NCBI RefSeq assembly: GCF_036075115.1
Contig: NZ_CP107958.1
Coordinates: 7,564,001 to 7,628,000 of the forward strand
From: Streptomyces sp. NBC_00377
Lineage (GTDB): Bacteria; Actinomycetota; Actinomycetes; Streptomycetales; Streptomycetaceae
Length of the DNA stretch: 64,000 nucleotides
Direction of reading: 5' to 3'
Below the pieces are notes generated by a model. That model was not told the origin of the DNA. It made no database searches and saw nothing but the letters and a program-made list of their open reading frames with translations. Position 1 is the first letter of the stretch. Each line of letters starts with the position of its first letter. Both the position numbers and the translations under genes were made by a program. This document shows positions 26,225 through 34,348 of the stretch, piece by piece.

Positions 26225-26907
26225 GGACGCAGTATGGCTCCCTGGGGTGTCCCGGTGGCAACGACCGTGCTGCCGGCCGATGCCGTGGGCAGGGCGAACA
26301 ACCGCAGGAAGAGCTGGGCGAGCGGTCCGATCGTCACCGCGTAGAGCAGCGTGCCCGGGCCCAGGGTGCCGCCCAGGGCGAACCCGGTCACCACGACCGC
26401 CACCTCGACCCCCGTCCGCATCAGCCGGATCGAGCGCCCGGTACGCCGGTGCAGTCCCGTCATCAGACCGTCGCGCGGACCCGGCCCGAAGGAGGCCGCT
26501 ATGTAGAGGCCGGTGGCCGCCCCGTTGAGGACGATCCCGGTCAGCAGCAGCGGCACCTGGACGGCGAGGCCGTGCGCCTGCGGGACGTACGCGAGTGTGC
26601 CGTCCATCGCGAGGCCGACGACGAAGACGTTGGAGACGGTGCCGAGGCCCGGACGCTGGCGCAGCGGGATCCACAGCAGCAGTACTGCCGCGCCCACGAA
26701 GATCGACACGACGCCGATCGTCAGGCCGGTGAGTTCGGCCAGACCCTGGTGCAGCACGTTCCAGGGCTCGAGGCCGAGGCCCGCCCGGACCAGCAGGGCC
26801 GAGCTGGCGCCGTAGAGCGCGAGGCCGACGTAGAGCTGGACCAGCCGACGGGCGAGGTGGCCGTTCGGGTCCCGTGGAGGTGATTCCCGCGGCGGTGGCT
26901 CGGACAA
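26221..26907 (-). CDS. YczE/YitT-family membrane protein
   Basis: 228 residues, about five transmembrane helices: LVQLYVGLALYGASSALLVRA, LTIGVVSIFVGAAVLLLWIP, a conserved PGLGTVSNVFVVGLAMD and GPGPRDGLMTGLHRRTGRSI. This is the YczE family of unknown transport function. TTG 26907 has AAGGGG 5 nt upstream; a longer in-frame extension to 26982 would run into the divergent promoter. It is divergent from a MocR-type regulator, an arrangement known for the YczR-YczE pair, which predicts that the regulator controls it. Confidence 0.85.
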   Translation of the reverse strand: MSEPPPRESPPRDPNGHLARRLVQLYVGLALYGASSALLVRAGLGLEPWNVLHQGLAELTGLTIGVVSIFVGAAVLLLWIPLRQRPGLGTVSNVFVVGLAMDGTLAYVPQAHGLAVQVPLLLTGIVLNGAATGLYIAASFGPGPRDGLMTGLHRRTGRSIRLMRTGVEVAVVVTGFALGGTLGPGTLLYAVTIGPLAQLFLRLFALPTASAGSTVVATGTPQGAILRP

Positions 26908-27005
26908 GGGGACCCCTTGGTGGTCGTAGTGGCCTGACCCGTGACACTCTGTGGCTTGGAAGAGCATGGCATCCATGGCCAATTCGGGGAAGGTGGACTG
27001 ACATC

Positions 27006-28505
27006 ATGGCGCAGTGGACCTCTGCGGTGGGAGCCGCACAGCTTGCGCGACTTCTCAAGTCCCAGCAGGACCGCCCGGCGGGCCCGGGCTCGCGCCGTCC
27101 ACCGGCCTACCGCGCGCTCGCCGACGGCGTCCGGCTGCTGGTGCTGGAAGGCCGCGTCCCCGTCGCCGCACGCCTGCCCGCGGAACGCGAACTGGCGCTT
27201 TCCCTGTCCGTCAGCCGGACTACCGTCGCCGCCGCCTACGAGGCGCTGCGCGCGGAAGGGTTCCTGGAGTCCCGGCGCGGCGCGGGCAGCTGGACGGCCG
27301 TCCCGGCCGGCAACCCGGTGCCGGCGCGCGGTCTGGAGCCCCTGCCCCCCGAGGCGCTCGGCTCGATCATCGACCTGGGCTGCGCGGCCCTGCCCGCGCC
27401 CGAGCCCTGGCTCACCCGTGCCGTGCGGGGCGCGCTGGAGGAACTGCCCCCGTACGCCCACACGCACGGCGACTATCCGGCGGGTCTGCCCGCGCTGCGG
27501 TCGATGATCGCCGAGCGGTACACCGCGCGCGGGATCCCGACGATGCCCGAGCAGATCATGGTCACCACCGGCGCGATGGGCGCGATCGACGCCATCTGCC
27601 ATCTGTTCGGCGGGCGTGGCGAGCGCATCGCCGTCGAGTCGCCCTCCTACGCCAACATCCTTCAGCTGATGCGGGAGGCGGGCGCGCGTCTGGTGCCCGT
27701 CGCGATGGCCGAGGGGCTGGCCGGCTGGGACATGGACCGCTGGCGCCAGGTCCTGCGCGAGGCCGCGCCGCGTATCGCGTACGTCGTCGCCGACTTCCAC
27801 AACCCGACCGGCGCGCTCGCCGACGAGGACCAGCGGCGGCGGCTCGTGGAGGCGGCCCGGTCCGCCGGGACGGTGCTGGTCGCCGACGAGACCATGAGCG
27901 AGCTGTGGCTGGAGGACGACGTCGAGATGCCGCGGCCCGTGTGCGGCTTCGACCCCGCCGGGTCCACCGTGATCACGGTCGGGTCCGCGAGCAAGGCCTT
28001 CTGGGCGGGGATGCGCATCGGCTGGGTGCGGGCGGCCCCGGACGTCATCCGCAGTCTCGTCGCGGCGCGCGCCTACGCCGACCTGGGCACGCCGGTGCTG
28101 GAGCAGCTGGCGGTCAACTGGCTGTTCAGCACCGGCGGCTGGGAGCAGGCAGTCGAACTGCGCCGCCGCCAGGCCAGGGAGAACCGCGACGACCTGGTCG
28201 CGGCGGTGCGCCGGGAGCTTCCGGAGTGGGAGTTCGCCGTACCCCGGGGCGGGCTGACGCTGTGGGTGCGGGCCGGGGGGCTCTCCGGTTCGCGGCTCGC
28301 CGAGGCGGGGGAGCGGGTGGGGCTGAGGGTGCCGTCCGGGCCGCGCTTCGGCGTCGACGGCGCCTTCGAGGGGTATGTGCGGCTGCCGTTCACCGTGGGG
28401 GGCGCGGTGGCGGAGGAGGCGGCGGCACGGCTGGCCGCCGCCGCACGGATCGTGGAGAGCGGAGGGACGGTGGGCGGCGAGGGGCCGCGCACGTTCGTCG
28501 CGTGA
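27006..28505 (+). CDS. MocR-type regulator (GntR HTH fused to class I aminotransferase)
   Basis: 499 residues. N-terminal winged helix at about 30-100 (YRALADGVRLLVLEGRVPVA, LPAERELALSLSVSRTTVAA) followed by a fold-type I PLP domain: TGAMGAIDAICHLF, VADFHNPTGAL (Asn), VADETMSEL (Asp) and the PLP lysine in SASKAFWAGMRIGW. MocR proteins use PLP or an aldimine as the effector. Divergence from yczE suggests the YczR subfamily. ATG 27006 was chosen because the domain begins there; earlier in-frame codons overlap the divergent promoter. The likely operator lies in 26908-27005. Confidence 0.92.
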   Translation: MAQWTSAVGAAQLARLLKSQQDRPAGPGSRRPPAYRALADGVRLLVLEGRVPVAARLPAERELALSLSVSRTTVAAAYEALRAEGFLESRRGAGSWTAVPAGNPVPARGLEPLPPEALGSIIDLGCAALPAPEPWLTRAVRGALEELPPYAHTHGDYPAGLPALRSMIAERYTARGIPTMPEQIMVTTGAMGAIDAICHLFGGRGERIAVESPSYANILQLMREAGARLVPVAMAEGLAGWDMDRWRQVLREAAPRIAYVVADFHNPTGALADEDQRRRLVEAARSAGTVLVADETMSELWLEDDVEMPRPVCGFDPAGSTVITVGSASKAFWAGMRIGWVRAAPDVIRSLVAARAYADLGTPVLEQLAVNWLFSTGGWEQAVELRRRQARENRDDLVAAVRRELPEWEFAVPRGGLTLWVRAGGLSGSRLAEAGERVGLRVPSGPRFGVDGAFEGYVRLPFTVGGAVAEEAAARLAAAARIVESGGTVGGEGPRTFVA

Positions 28506-28539
28506 GCGCGTGAGCGCGTGAGCGCGTGAGCGCGTGAGG
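28500..28539 (+). repeat. 8-bp tandem repeat at the MocR stop codon
   Basis: GCGTGAGC is repeated four times from 28500 to 28531 and a fifth time as GCGTGAGG (28532-28539). The gene's stop TGA lies in the first unit and each unit carries another TGA, in shifting frames. Confidence 0.85.
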
Positions 28540-28573
28540 GACGGGTGGCCCGGCCGCTGCGGCGCAGCGGGTG

Positions 28574-30367
28574 TCACCCGCCCGTACTCGACACCTGCTC
28601 CGCGCCCACGGCTTCCTTGTCCGCCATCTCGGCGTCCGCGACCGCTGCTTCCGCAGTCACGGGTTTGGCGGCCACCGGTTCGGCGGTCACGGGTTCGGCG
28701 AGGGCGGTGTCCAGGACGACGGGTTTCACGAGGAGGGTGTCCGCGGCCCCGCGTTTGGCGAGCGGTGTGTCCGGGGCGGCGGCGGTCGCGGGTTGCGCGG
28801 CGACCGGGTCCGCGATCACGGGCTCGGCCGTCACCGGCAGGACGTCGGTGCCGGCCGGTGCGGAGCGCGGCGGCAGGAGGTCCAGCACCGCCTGCCGATG
28901 CGCGTCGCTCGTCGCGTCGTCGTACGGGTCCGGAGTCGCCGGCACCTGGAGCCGGTGCACCGGACCGGATCCGAGCCGGGCGTACCCCCGCCCCGACGGG
29001 ACGTCGTCGACGGGCGTGGTGTGCGGGGGTGCGCCGAGGACCGTCTCCAGCTGCTGCCTCGACGCCGGTCCGAGCACCACCCGCGCGCGGGTGTGCTGCC
29101 GTACCGCGTCGCTCAGGGAGTCCAGCGCGTCGAACTGCTCGGCCACGACCACCGTGACCCCGGCCGCACGGCCGTGCCGCAGGGGGGTCTGGAGGAGGGT
29201 CTGCGGATCCTTGTGGCCCTCGGCGTCGGCCAGGTGGGTGAAGGCGGTGGGGCGGTCCAGAAGGATCCACAGCGGGTGTTTGGTGTCGTCCGGGGGCGGG
29301 TCGCCCGCCTGCCGGGCGTGGTTGGCGGCGACGAGCCGGCGCTCCGTCTCGTGAGCGGCCCACTCCAGCGCGGCCAGTGCCCCGGCCAGCCCGACCTCGA
29401 CGCCCAGGACGCCCTCCCGGCCGGCGAGGCAGGCGTACTCGCCGGTGCCGCCCCCCTCGATCACCAGGACGTCGCCCTGCTCCAGGGCCTGGAGGGCGAT
29501 GCAGCGCAGGAGGGTGGAGGTGCCGCTGCCGGGCCGGCCGACCGCCAGCAGGTGCGGTTCGGTGGAGCGGATGCCGGTGCGCCAGACGACCGGCGGGACG
29601 TCGCACAGGTCCTCACCGTGGGTGAGGGGGAGCGTGCGCTGGACACCCGAGGGGTCGGTGAAGCCCAGGACCGTCTCGCCGGGGGCGGTGACGAAGCGCT
29701 GGGCGGCAATGTCGGTGGGAAGGGGGGACAGGACACTGAGCGTGAGTTCGTTGCCCTCCTCGTCCCAGTCGAAGAGGTATTCGCGGCCACGGCCGGACTT
29801 CGCAGCCAGCAGCTGCTCGATCCGTGCGCGCGGGGCGGCCTCGCCGTCCGGGAAGTACGCCGGGTAGCGGATCACGAGGAGGGCCACGCGGCCCGAGTCG
29901 TCGAACTCCAGCGTCGGGAAGACGTCCTCCCAGTCGCCGCCGTGGGCGTACATGGGAGAGGGGTCGTCCGCCGTCGAGAAGTGCGGGACCAGGGCCTCGT
30001 AGAGCACGTGGAGCCGCTGGATCTGCGACTCGTCGGGGCCGTCGGGAGCCGGTGGGGTGCGGTCCCTGCCCTGCCAGGCCGCTGCCGCCATCAGGGTGAT
30101 GACGGCGAGCAGCGGGCCGTACGGCACCAGCACCACGACCAGGATCGAGGAGGCCACAAGGAACAGGAGCGGTCCGCGCCTGTCCCTGGGGGTCTCGGCC
30201 CACCTGCGCCGCCCGGCCGAGGCCAGTCGGCGCAGTCCGCGGGTGATCGTGATCAGCGGATGGAGGACATCGGTGGCGCTGTCGGCCGCCGTCCGGGCCA
30301 GCTCCCGGCTCCGGGCGAACTGTGCGCTGCCTGTGCTCAGGATGCTGGGAAGGGGGCGCCGGACCAC
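28574..30367 (-). CDS. sffA: SpoIIIE/FtsK-like septal protein SffA
   Basis: 597 residues. Two transmembrane helices near residues 68-95 (PLLFLVASSILVVVLVPYGP), then a FtsK/SpoIIIE-type ATPase region: HLLAVGRPGSGTSTLLRCIA (Walker A position near 285), HPLWILLDRPTAFTHLAD (Walker B), GVTVVVAEQFDALDSLSD. The C-terminal 100 residues are a low-complexity Ala/Val/Pro repeat with no gamma domain. In S. coelicolor SffA is targeted to sporulation septa by SmeA and assists DNA segregation. The Walker A lysine is Thr here. GTG 30367 has CAGGAGA upstream; it follows smeA by 40 nt. Confidence 0.85.
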   Translation of the reverse strand: MVRRPLPSILSTGSAQFARSRELARTAADSATDVLHPLITITRGLRRLASAGRRRWAETPRDRRGPLLFLVASSILVVVLVPYGPLLAVITLMAAAAWQGRDRTPPAPDGPDESQIQRLHVLYEALVPHFSTADDPSPMYAHGGDWEDVFPTLEFDDSGRVALLVIRYPAYFPDGEAAPRARIEQLLAAKSGRGREYLFDWDEEGNELTLSVLSPLPTDIAAQRFVTAPGETVLGFTDPSGVQRTLPLTHGEDLCDVPPVVWRTGIRSTEPHLLAVGRPGSGTSTLLRCIALQALEQGDVLVIEGGGTGEYACLAGREGVLGVEVGLAGALAALEWAAHETERRLVAANHARQAGDPPPDDTKHPLWILLDRPTAFTHLADAEGHKDPQTLLQTPLRHGRAAGVTVVVAEQFDALDSLSDAVRQHTRARVVLGPASRQQLETVLGAPPHTTPVDDVPSGRGYARLGSGPVHRLQVPATPDPYDDATSDAHRQAVLDLLPPRSAPAGTDVLPVTAEPVIADPVAAQPATAAAPDTPLAKRGAADTLLVKPVVLDTALAEPVTAEPVAAKPVTAEAAVADAEMADKEAVGAEQVSSTGG

Positions 30368-30407
30368 TGCTGTCTCCTGGAGGTGCGTACGGACGGGACG
30401 GACGGCG

Positions 30408-30602
30408 TCAGAACTTGATGCCGCCGAGGAGGCTCGCCAGGCTCTCGCCGCCTGCCTTGATGCTCGGGGCGATGGCCGTGCTGGCCATGTAGAACCCGAA
30501 CAGGGCCGAGACCACGGCGTGTGACGCCTTGAGCCCGTCCTTGCGGAAGAAGAGGAAGACGATGATGCCGAGCAGGACTACGCCTGACATGGACAGGATC
30601 AT
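30408..30602 (-). CDS. smeA: Small sporulation membrane protein SmeA
   Basis: 64 residues with two hydrophobic helices: MILSMSGVVLLGIIVFLFF and VVSALFGFYMASTAIAPSI, separated by a short RKDGLKAS loop, and a short C-terminal tail. Size, topology and position directly upstream of sffA match SmeA of S. coelicolor, which localises SffA to division septa during sporulation and affects spore maturation. GGAGAA precedes ATG 30602. The AT-rich upstream region is unlike the rest of the window and probably carries a developmentally regulated promoter. Confidence 0.85.
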   Translation of the reverse strand: MILSMSGVVLLGIIVFLFFRKDGLKASHAVVSALFGFYMASTAIAPSIKAGGESLASLLGGIKF

Positions 30603-30659
30603 TTGGGTTCTCCTGGTTCGCGGGGGACAGTCACCATGAGTACTTCCAGGATCACAGGA

Positions 30660-30715
30660 TGTATCCATACTATAAAAGGTGCAACTGGGTGAAAAATGGT
30701 TGATTTCCCCCGGCT
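30660..30715 (-). promoter_or_regulatory. AT-rich promoter region of smeA-sffA
   Basis: On the minus strand CAACCATTTTTCACCC, TTGCACC and TTTTATAGTATGGATAC occur within 50 nt, with TATAGT (forward 30669-30674) as a candidate -10. This is the most AT-rich stretch in the window. The responsible sigma factor cannot be named from sequence. Confidence 0.5.
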
Positions 30716-30864
30716 GGCGGAAGGTCTGGCGGCTGCCTGAACAGGAGAGTTGCGGCGAACGAGGCTGCCCGTGATCTTCGCCGTCGACGGGACCGGCCAT
30801 GTGTCCGACGAGCCAGTACGCTGGCGATTCACCTGAACGGTTGTAGTGAGAGGCGGACCGGCCG

Positions 30865-31257
30865 ATGAGCGAAGCCCCCGACCCCGAGGTCGTGGAGCTG
30901 GCGACCAAGATCTTCGATCTGGCCCGCCGCGGGCAGACCGAGGAGCTCGTGGAGTACGTCGACGCGGGCGTTCCGGCCAACCTCACCAACGACCGCGGCG
31001 ACTCCCTCGTGATGCTCGCCGCCTATCACGGCCACGCCGAGGCGGTCCGGGCCCTGCTGGCCCGCGGCGCCGAGGCCGACCGGATCAACGACCGGGGCCA
31101 GACCCCGCTCGCCGGCGCGGCCTTCAAGGGCGAGACGGACGTCGTCAAGGTGCTGCTCGAGGCCGGCGCGGACCCGTCCCAGGGAACGCCCTCGGCCGTG
31201 GACACCGCTCGCATGTTCGGCAGGACGGAACTGCTCGACCTGTTCGGCGGCCCCTGA
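30865..31257 (+). CDS. Ankyrin-repeat protein
   Basis: 130 residues built of about three ankyrin repeats: ATKIFDLARRGQTEELVEYV, NDRGDSLVMLAAYHGHAEAV, NDRGQTPLAGAAFKGETDVV, each with the TPLxxAA-type helix start. Soluble, no signal. Probably a protein-binding scaffold; partner unknown. ATG 30865 has AGAGGCGG upstream. It is divergent from smeA and followed by a small terminator that overlaps its stop. Confidence 0.9.
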   Translation: MSEAPDPEVVELATKIFDLARRGQTEELVEYVDAGVPANLTNDRGDSLVMLAAYHGHAEAVRALLARGAEADRINDRGQTPLAGAAFKGETDVVKVLLEAGADPSQGTPSAVDTARMFGRTELLDLFGGP

Positions 31258-31269
31258 GCCGCAGGGGCC
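31249..31269 (+). terminator. Small hairpin overlapping the ankyrin gene stop
   Basis: GGCCCCTG (31249-31256) pairs with CAGGGGCC (31262-31269) around AGCCG; the stop TGA (31255-31257) lies at the top of the left arm. A weak T-containing stretch (GTTTTTGACC) follows about 20 nt later. Confidence 0.5.
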
Positions 31270-31476
31270 TGAGCAGGTCGAAGAGAGTTTTTGACCAGGT
31301 AGGACAACGACCACGGGGGAGGCGGTACGAGGCCGCCGGAAATTTCGGTCGCGGCAGGCAGAACAGCCGGGTCATCATGACGTCGTGATTCACGGACGCG
31401 ATGGCTGGGCAGGTGTTGCCGCACCACGCGGGCCGTGATGCGGTCCGCATGGGCCACTGACGAGAGGCAGAGGAAA

Positions 31477-31536
31477 ATGGTCTACAGCAAGCAGGAAACG
31501 GCGGGCGCCCCGACGTGTTGTCACGCGGCCAGGTAA
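31477..31536 (+). CDS. Candidate 19-residue leader peptide before the HEAT-repeat gene
   Basis: ATG 31477 preceded by GAGGCAGAGGAAA, a very strong ribosome-binding site for this genome. It encodes MVYSKQETAGAPTCCHAAR then TAA, a rare stop in such a high-GC genome. The stop is 45 nt upstream of the next gene. A Cys-Cys-His motif near the end and the short length resemble actinobacterial leader peptides, but no regulatory hairpin is obvious. Confidence 0.5.
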   Translation: MVYSKQETAGAPTCCHAAR

Positions 31537-31581
31537 TGCACGTCCCCGGTTGCGTCGACGCTTGATGTGAGGCTGTTTCCC

Positions 31582-33003
31582 ATGTTCGATCCGGTCATAG
31601 CGCCCAGCGGTACGCTGCTCGGCCTGCTCCAGAGGGGCCGCGGCGACGGCACGCTGCACGCGCTCACCGCACCGCGCGCCGAGGCGCTCGCGGCGCTGAA
31701 CCACTGTGTGCTGCGGGATCCCCGCCACGACTGGCAGGTGGAGAACCGCTCCCTCTACTACGCCCGTCTCTACCTCGATCTGCACGGAGAGCTGGACGAG
31801 ATCGAGGCCCACCTCTTCGACGTCGAGGACTCCTTCGACACCGAGGAGTCCCGCACGGGCCTCGCCCTGGCCGTCCTCGGCCACCTCGCCTCCTACGGCA
31901 GACGGGACGCCCTGGTCCTGCTGCGCCGGTACGCGGTCTCGGGAGCCAACTGGGCCTGGGCCCTGGACGAACTCGCCCTGCGGGACGACGACGCCGGGCT
32001 ACGAGCGCTCGCCGCGCCCGTGCTGGCCCGCTTCGGTACCGATACCGAGGGCGAGGCCGAGCTCGCCGCCGCCGTACGGGACGCCTTCGAACCACGGCCC
32101 TGGCGGCTGTGGGCCGAGGATCCCCGCCCCTACGTCTCCGCACGCGTGCGTGCCGCTCAGGAGGCCGGCTGTTTCGACCGCTGGCAACGGCAGATGAGTC
32201 CGAGCGGACCCCGCCCCGGCTGGAGCGTGCGAGCCGTCTTCGAGTGGGCCCAGCAGGGCGTCGAGCGCGGAGCCGCCCTCCATGTCCCCGCCGCCCGCTG
32301 CCTCTCCGCCGTGGCCGGCCCCGAGGACCGGCCCGAGATCGTGCAGGCGGCCAAGGACGGCACCGAGGGAGCCCGGTGCACCGCGCTGCGCTACCTGGCC
32401 GACTTCAACGATCCCGATGCCCTGCTCCTGATCGAACAGGCCATGGCCACCGGATCCACGCCCGTGGTCGAGGCCGCCGTCGACGCCTTCGAGCGCATGC
32501 GCAGCGTCGCCGCCGTGGACCGGGCCCGCGGCTGGGCCCACCGGCCCGACCCCCTGGGCGCCGCCGCCGGCCGCATGCTCGCCTGCCGGGGCGGTACCCA
32601 GGACAGCGATCTGGTCCTCGGCGCCCTGCGCGAGGCCGTACGCGGCGAGGGCTGCGACGCGCCGACCCTGTGGACCCTCGTGGACGGGGCCGGGCGGCTC
32701 GGCATCGTCTGTGCGGCACCCGTGCTGCGCCACATCTACCGCGAGACGGCCTCGTCCCACCTGCGTGGGCGCTGCGCCCGCGCACTCGCCGCCACCGACC
32801 CCTCCTACGCCACCGGCTTCGCCGTCGAATGCCTGTGGGACTGCGAGGAGGGCACCCGCGAGATCGCCGCCCGGCACGCCGAGACCGGTGACGCCCGGGT
32901 CGTGGAGCGGCTGCGCCGGCTCGCCGCCGACCCGGCCGAGGAGGCGGAGGTCCAGACGGCCGTACGGAGCCGGATCGGACCGGACGCCGCGTCCGCCATG
33001 TGA
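31582..33003 (+). CDS. HEAT-repeat-like protein
   Basis: 473 residues, almost all alpha-helical with repeated pairs such as LGALREAVRGEGCDAPTLW and ALRYLADFNDPDALLLIEQ, as in HEAT or PBS-lyase repeat proteins. N-terminus MFDPVIAPSGTLLGLLQRGR and NHCVLRDPRHDWQVENRSLY are likely family-specific. Soluble, no signal; probably a protein interaction scaffold. The ATG at 31582 (GTGAGG about 11 nt upstream) was preferred over the GTG at 31567. It ends at a strong hairpin terminator. Confidence 0.8.
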   Translation: MFDPVIAPSGTLLGLLQRGRGDGTLHALTAPRAEALAALNHCVLRDPRHDWQVENRSLYYARLYLDLHGELDEIEAHLFDVEDSFDTEESRTGLALAVLGHLASYGRRDALVLLRRYAVSGANWAWALDELALRDDDAGLRALAAPVLARFGTDTEGEAELAAAVRDAFEPRPWRLWAEDPRPYVSARVRAAQEAGCFDRWQRQMSPSGPRPGWSVRAVFEWAQQGVERGAALHVPAARCLSAVAGPEDRPEIVQAAKDGTEGARCTALRYLADFNDPDALLLIEQAMATGSTPVVEAAVDAFERMRSVAAVDRARGWAHRPDPLGAAAGRMLACRGGTQDSDLVLGALREAVRGEGCDAPTLWTLVDGAGRLGIVCAAPVLRHIYRETASSHLRGRCARALAATDPSYATGFAVECLWDCEEGTREIAARHAETGDARVVERLRRLAADPAEEAEVQTAVRSRIGPDAASAM

Positions 33004-33009
33004 ACACCG

Positions 33010-33051
33010 GGACCGGCCGCCGCCCGAGGGGAGCCTGGCGGCGGCCGGTCC
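33010..33051 (+). terminator. Terminator of the HEAT-repeat gene
   Basis: GGACCGGCCGCCGCC (33010-33024) and GGCGGCGGCCGGTCC (33037-33051) form a perfect 15-bp stem with a 12-nt loop, 7 nt after the stop codon. No poly-T, as is usual in Streptomyces. Confidence 0.85.
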
Positions 33052-33220
33052 GGCAGGTGAACAATCGGCGCCCTGCCGGGCGGACCGGCATGGACGGCGC
33101 CCGACCTGTGCGCGACGCCCCGAGCGGATCCGGGGGGCGGAGCGCAACGCTCACGGGACGTTAGTCGCACGGAAAGATCCACTTTGACGCGTCCACGTCC
33201 AGGACGGCGACAACACGGGT

Positions 33221-34348
33221 ATGCGTGTCGTCATCGTGACCGAGTCCTTTCCCCCCGACGTGAACGGCGTGGCCCATTGCGCCTTCCAGACCGCCCGACA
33301 CCTCGTCGACCGCGGTCACGCCCCCGTCGTCGTCGCCCCGGCCACCGCCGCCGGGACCGGGCCGGACGCCGGAGCGCCCTGCCCCGTCGTCCGAGTCCCC
33401 TCCCTTCCGCTCCCCGGCTACCCCCAGGTCCGTGTCGCCCTCCCCAGCCGCCGCGTCGCCGCCGCGATCGCCGAGCACCGCGCCGACCTGGTCCACCTGG
33501 CCAGTCCCTTCGTCCTCGGCGTCCGGGGCATGGCGGCCGCCGCCCGGCTCGGCATCCCCGCCGTCGCCGTCTACCAGACCGACCTGGGCGGCTACGCCCG
33601 CACCTACATGGGCGCGGGCGAGGCAGCGGCCTGGCGCCGGATACGGTCCGTCCACGCCGCCGCCGACCTCACCCTCGCCCCGTCCAGCGCGGCCCTGCGC
33701 GACCTCGACACGCACGGCGTGCCCCGGGTGAAGCTGTGGCCGCGGGGCGTGGACACCGAGCGCTTCCGCCCCGACCGCCGCGACGAGGCGCTGCGCCGCG
33801 CACTCGCCCCCGACGGCGAGCTGATCGTCGGCTATGTCGGACGGCTCGCTCCCGAGAAGCAGGTCGAGCTCCTGGCAGGCGCGTGCGGGCTGCCGGGTGT
33901 CCGGGTCGTGGTGGTGGGCGACGGACCGAGCCGGCCCGGTCTGGAGGAGCACCTGCCGGGCGCGGTCTTCCTGGGCAGGCGCACGGGGGACGAACTCGCC
34001 CGGATCTTCGCCTCGCTGGACGTGTTCGTGCACACCGGCCCCTTCGAGACGTTCTGCCAGACCGTGCAGGAGGCCATGGCCGGCGGTGTGCCGGTGGTCG
34101 CGCCGGCCGCGGGCGGCCCCCTGGACCTGGTCGCCCACGGGCGCACCGGTCTGCTGGTCCCGCCCCGGGACGCCGACGCCGTACGGGACGCGGTGGCGGC
34201 CCTGGCCGCCGACCCCGCGCTGCGGGCCGCCTACGGCGCCGCCGGGCGGGCCGCGGTCGAGGGGCGCACCTGGGCCGCCGTCGGCGACCGGCTCATCGGT
34301 CACTACGAGGGCGTGCTCGCGGCGCGCCGACTGGTGGTGGCGGCATGA
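33221..34348 (+). CDS. GT4 glycosyltransferase, MgtA-like mannosyltransferase
   Basis: 375 residues with the GT-B fold. N-terminal donor/acceptor half MRVVIVTESFPPDVNGVAHC and YQTDLGGYARTYMG; C-terminal half with GYVGRLAPEKQVELLAG (phosphate-binding Arg/Lys) and ETFCQTVQEAMAGGVPVVAP (the EX7E motif as E-FCQTVQE). This pattern matches the GDP-mannose-dependent MgtA/PimB-like enzymes of actinobacteria that mannosylate glycolipids. It is the first of three overlapping genes (GT-GT-SGNH hydrolase), which suggests assembly or decoration of a cell-envelope glycan or glycolipid. Precise acceptor unknown. Confidence 0.85.
   Translation: MRVVIVTESFPPDVNGVAHCAFQTARHLVDRGHAPVVVAPATAAGTGPDAGAPCPVVRVPSLPLPGYPQVRVALPSRRVAAAIAEHRADLVHLASPFVLGVRGMAAAARLGIPAVAVYQTDLGGYARTYMGAGEAAAWRRIRSVHAAADLTLAPSSAALRDLDTHGVPRVKLWPRGVDTERFRPDRRDEALRRALAPDGELIVGYVGRLAPEKQVELLAGACGLPGVRVVVVGDGPSRPGLEEHLPGAVFLGRRTGDELARIFASLDVFVHTGPFETFCQTVQEAMAGGVPVVAPAAGGPLDLVAHGRTGLLVPPRDADAVRDAVAALAADPALRAAYGAAGRAAVEGRTWAAVGDRLIGHYEGVLAARRLVVAA

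Noticed and set aside
24029..26344. 771-codon forward frame opposite the MFS and GDPD genes
   Set aside because: Antisense shadow rich in Arg/Gln/His; the reverse frames contain clear transporter and GDPD motifs.
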